Shown: piece after piece, positions 8,108 to 10,559 of the stretch
How positions within the stretch are numbered: the first letter of the stretch is position 1
Layout: each line of letters starts with the position of its first letter
From: an uncultured Actinomyces sp.
GTDB taxonomy: Bacteria > Actinomycetota > Actinomycetes > Actinomycetales > Actinomycetaceae
Direction of reading: 5' to 3'
DNA: 10,559 nt
Assembly (NCBI GenBank): GCA_937926415.1
Contig: CALBAF010000566.1
Coordinates: 1-10,559, forward strand
The notes under the pieces: generated by a model
Database searches by the model: none
What the model was told of the DNA's origin: nothing
The model's input: the letters and a program-made list of their open reading frames with translations, nothing else
Made by a program: the position numbers and the translations under genes

Positions 8108-8207
8108 TCTGATCATCTCCTCGGTTGGGATCTTCGTAAATAAACTATGTCACCTTCCAGACCACTAGTGCTAGACCAAAACGCTGAATCTTTAGTAACA
8201 CAGTAGA
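8108..8207 (-). promoter_or_regulatory. Probable mihF promoter region with short repeats (only long intergenic gap)
   Basis: This 100-base gap between the pyrF stop and the mihF start is noticeably more AT-rich than its surroundings. Read on the minus strand, TGACATAGT at 8152-8144 resembles an extended -10 element (TGnTATAAT, 4 of 6 in the hexamer). It would put the transcript start near 8137 and give a leader of roughly 30 bases. No good -35 hexamer lies at the expected distance. Instead a near-direct repeat sits there: on the plus strand c(c/t)agacca at 8157-8164 and 8171-8178, flanking the perfect 8-base palindrome cactagtg at 8163-8170. This could be an activator or repressor site, though chance is possible at this length. 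I see no GC hairpin followed by a T run, so pyrF transcripts may read through. GAGGAG at 8122-8117 is the mihF ribosome site. Confidence 0.4.
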
Positions 8208-9074
8208 TTATTGCAGCGAATCGACCGTCGCACGGTAGGCATCTCGAAGGCCGGTGATGCTCGGCCCGGCGCGCAAAATCGCACGGGAAGATGAGGCCAG
8301 CACCGCATCCGCAGCTCCTGCGAAAACCTCCCTGACCTGCGCCGGACCTGCACCTTGTGCGCCCACTCCTGGAGCCAAAAACGCGCCATTGAGCGAGGCG
8401 AGATCGATGCCTAAACGCATCACCGCGTCGCCCACCGTAGCTCCCACGACGATGCCAGCGGGACCAAGGTGTTGTTGCTCACATCGACTGTTAAAGTCCG
8501 CCAGTTGGGACACGACACGCGCTGCGACACTGATTCCATCGTCGCCGCGAGCGTGCTGAACAGAGGCTCCTTCGGGGTTGGAGGTGAGCGCCAAGACGAA
8601 CACTCCCCTACCCGTCTGTCGTGCAAGCTCAAGTGCAGGAGTCAAGGAGCCAACACCCAGGTATGGCGAGAGCGTGACGGCGTCGCCCGCCAGAGGCGAG
8701 GAATCGGAGAGGAATGCCTGGGCATAACCGTCCATCGTCGATCCGATGTCGCCGCGCTTGGCATCCACGATGCACAGCGTGCCGACTTCGCGGCAGGCAG
8801 CGATAACCTCCTCGAGGACAGCGACGCCTCGAGAGCCGTGCCGCTCAAAGAAGGCGGCCTGAGGCTTGAACGCTGCGACGCGGCCACCGAGAGCCTCGAT
8901 GACGCGAAGGGAAAACTCTCGCACACCGTTCGCGTCGTCGTCAAGTCCCCATTCCTGCAACAGAACGGCGTGCGGATCGATGCCCACGCAGACGGGTCCG
9001 TAGGCGCGCATGGCGGCGTAGAGACGGTCGCCGAAGCCGGCGGATGCCGCAGGCTTGATTGCAGAAGTAGTCAT
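8208..9074 (-). CDS. pyrF: Orotidine 5'-phosphate decarboxylase, class 2 (mycobacterial type)
   Basis: PyrF decarboxylates OMP to UMP, the last step of de novo pyrimidine synthesis. The 288 residues and motif layout fit the class 2 (type 2) family found in mycobacteria (274 residues there) and not the shorter E. coli-like class. Visible motifs are CVGIDPH (29-35), the phosphoryl/ribose-site lysine in [11 protein letters not shown] (67-77), the catalytic [10 protein letters not shown] (104-113: D104, K106, D109), TLSPYLG (134-140), TSNPEG (164-169) and the phosphate-binding APGVGAQG (234-241). I chose the ATG at 9074. It overlaps the carB stop as ATGA and has a strong ribosome site, GGAGGA at 9086-9081. 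An upstream in-frame ATG at 9104 would add ten residues lying inside carB. Linkage to carB is the normal pyrimidine operon arrangement and suggests coupled translation. Confidence 0.97.
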   Translation of the reverse strand: MTTSAIKPAASAGFGDRLYAAMRAYGPVCVGIDPHAVLLQEWGLDDDANGVREFSLRVIEALGGRVAAFKPQAAFFERHGSRGVAVLEEVIAACREVGTLCIVDAKRGDIGSTMDGYAQAFLSDSSPLAGDAVTLSPYLGVGSLTPALELARQTGRGVFVLALTSNPEGASVQHARGDDGISVAARVVSQLADFNSRCEQQHLGPAGIVVGATVGDAVMRLGIDLASLNGAFLAPGVGAQGAGPAQVREVFAGAADAVLASSSRAILRAGPSITGLRDAYRATVDSLQ

Positions 9075-10559
9075 CGTGTTTCCTCCGATCGGATGGAATC
9101 CCATTCCTGCAGGGAACGCACCGAATAGGCGCCGCGCATGCGCACTTCGATGGCCTGGACCATCGCGTTGAACGCCTGCAGAGTGGTCACCGCGGGGCGG
9201 TCCTGCGAGGCTGCGGCGGCGCGGATCTGATAGCCGTCATTACGCGGGGCGCTGCGCTGAGGCGTGTTGACGACCATGTCGATCGAGCCATCGTTGATGA
9301 GGTCGACGACCGTCGGCTCGCCGTCGTCACCGCGGCCCTCGGAGGACTTACGGATAGCCTGGGCCTCGATGCCATTGCGGCGCAGGACCGATGCTGTTCC
9401 GGAGGTCGCGAGGATCTTGAAACCCATCTCGTGCATACGGGCGGCCGGCAGAACGATCGCTCGCTTGTCGGTGTCCGCAATCGAGATGAAGACGGTGCCC
9501 GACGTGGGCATGTCGGTGGAGGCACCGAGCTGCGACTTGGCGAAGGCCGTCGGGAAGTCACGGTCGATGCCCATGACCTCGCCCGTGGAACGCATCTCGG
9601 GGCCAAGCACTGTGTCGACGATCTCGCCGCCAGCCGTGCGGAAGCGCTTGAAGGGAAGGACCGCAGCCTTGACAGCGATCGATCCGCCGTCGCTAATCGT
9701 GCGGGCGTCCTGGGTGGGCAGCAGTCCCTGCTCGCGCAGCGAAGCGATCGATTCGCCCACCTGGATGAGCGCCGCTGCCTTCGCGAGCTGTACGCCGGTT
9801 GCCTTCGAGGCGAAGGGCACGGTGCGCGAGGCACGCGGGTTCGCCTCGATGACGTAAAGCGTGTCGGAGAGCAGCGCGAACTGGATGTTGATCAGGCCAC
9901 GCACACCGACGCCACGCGCGATGGCCTCGGTCGAGGCCGTAATACGCTCGAGCTCGCGCGCGGACAGCGTCATGGGAGGCAACACGCAGGAGGAGTCACC
10001 CGAGTGGATACCCGCCTCCTCGATGTGCTCCATGATCGCGCCCATGAACAGCTCTTCGCCGTCGTACAGGGCGTCCACGTCGATCTCGATGGCTGCGTCC
10101 AGGAATCGGTCGATGAGGAGCGGGCCACGGGAGAACAGCAGTTCGGAGTCATGGCTCGCGAGGTAATCGCGCAGCGCCGGCTCGTCGTTGATGATCGCCA
10201 TGCCGCGTCCGCCAAGCACGAAGGAGGGGCGCACGAGGACCGGGTAGCCGACCTGCTCGGCGACGGCGATGACCTGCTCGGGGGTGTTCGCGGTGTCGTG
10301 GGCGGGTGCCGGGCACTGTGCGGCTTCGAGAACCTTGCCGAATTCCTCGCGGTCTTCGGCGAGGTCGATGGCGCGAGGGCTGGTGCCAAGAATCGGCACG
10401 CCGGCGCGCTCGAGGTCGGCCGCCAGCGACAGCGGCGTCTGACCGCCGAGCTGGACGATCATTCCCTTGACGGGACCCGCGGCGCACTCGGCGCGGTAGA
10501 TCTCCAGGACGTCCTCGAGCGTGAGGGGCTCGAAGTAGAGGCGGTCGCTGGTGTCGAAG
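9071..10559 (-). CDS. carB: Carbamoyl phosphate synthase large subunit, C-terminal part, truncated by the right window edge
   Basis: CarB makes carbamoyl phosphate from bicarbonate, ATP and ammonia delivered by CarA, feeding pyrimidine and arginine synthesis. The open frame runs to the right edge, giving 495 residues. It opens with [20 protein letters not shown], which matches E. coli CarB near residue 600 of 1073, so roughly the second half is present. The second ATP-grasp domain (carbamate phosphorylation) shows [11 protein letters not shown] (110-120 of the visible part), [14 protein letters not shown] (178-191) and [20 protein letters not shown] (236-255). The C-terminal MGS-like allosteric domain (about 352-470) has [26 protein letters not shown] and MVVNTP. 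This domain binds UMP and ornithine in E. coli; regulation here is unknown. An internal ATG at 10462 is not the true start because the coding match continues upstream of it. The TGA overlaps the pyrF start. Confidence 0.97.
   Translation of the reverse strand, partial: FDTSDRLYFEPLTLEDVLEIYRAECAAGPVKGMIVQLGGQTPLSLAADLERAGVPILGTSPRAIDLAEDREEFGKVLEAAQCPAPAHDTANTPEQVIAVAEQVGYPVLVRPSFVLGGRGMAIINDEPALRDYLASHDSELLFSRGPLLIDRFLDAAIEIDVDALYDGEELFMGAIMEHIEEAGIHSGDSSCVLPPMTLSARELERITASTEAIARGVGVRGLINIQFALLSDTLYVIEANPRASRTVPFASKATGVQLAKAAALIQVGESIASLREQGLLPTQDARTISDGGSIAVKAAVLPFKRFRTAGGEIVDTVLGPEMRSTGEVMGIDRDFPTAFAKSQLGASTDMPTSGTVFISIADTDKRAIVLPAARMHEMGFKILATSGTASVLRRNGIEAQAIRKSSEGRGDDGEPTVVDLINDGSIDMVVNTPQRSAPRNDGYQIRAAAASQDRPAVTTLQAFNAMVQAIEVRMRGAYSVRSLQEWDSIRSEETR

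Noticed and set aside
8108..8207. Rho-independent terminator after pyrF
   Set aside because: No GC-rich stem followed by a T run on the minus strand. The cactagtg palindrome is too short and lacks a loop and tail.
1..10559. CRISPR array, insertion sequence, prophage, tRNA/rRNA or toxin-antitoxin module
   Set aside because: No regularly spaced repeats, transposase or integrase motifs, tRNA-like folds or small paired toxin genes were seen. Nearly the whole window is accounted for by conserved genes.

Overview
The window is one uninterrupted block of minus-strand housekeeping genes from a high-GC Gram-positive bacterium (Actinomycetota). The gene order, an actinobacterial integration host factor (mIHF), a class 2 (mycobacterial-type) PyrF, a PriA that has lost its helicase motifs, and a VKOR-type disulfide oxidase all point there. 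An Actinomycetaceae member (Actinomyces or Schaalia) is my inference, mainly from VKOR and general sequence flavour; no marker settles genus or species.

In the direction of transcription (right to left) the genes are: carB (3' part, enters from the right edge), pyrF, a 100-base gap with a probable promoter, mihF, gmk, rpoZ, coaBC, metK, a VKOR gene, priA, fmt and rsmB (5' part, leaves by the left edge). There are eleven genes, all on the minus strand. Apart from the pyrF-mihF gap, no intergenic space exceeds about 42 bases. Four junctions are 4-base start/stop overlaps (carB/pyrF, coaBC/metK, metK/VKOR, fmt/rsmB), and rpoZ/coaBC are one base apart. This suggests two transcription units: the tail of a pyrimidine operon (carB-pyrF), and a long unit beginning at mihF.

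The genes serve nucleotide synthesis (carbamoyl phosphate, UMP, GDP), nucleoid structure (mIHF), RNA polymerase assembly (omega), cofactor supply (coenzyme A, S-adenosylmethionine), replication restart (PriA), initiator tRNA formylation (Fmt) and 16S rRNA methylation (RsmB, which uses the S-adenosylmethionine that MetK makes). The envelope redox protein VKOR is the one gene that does not fit this core theme.

I saw no tRNA or rRNA gene, mobile element, CRISPR array or phage signature. I did not find an undescribed system. The points most worth a second look are the VKOR gene embedded and overlapping inside a deeply conserved housekeeping run, and the repeat-bearing promoter region in front of mihF.
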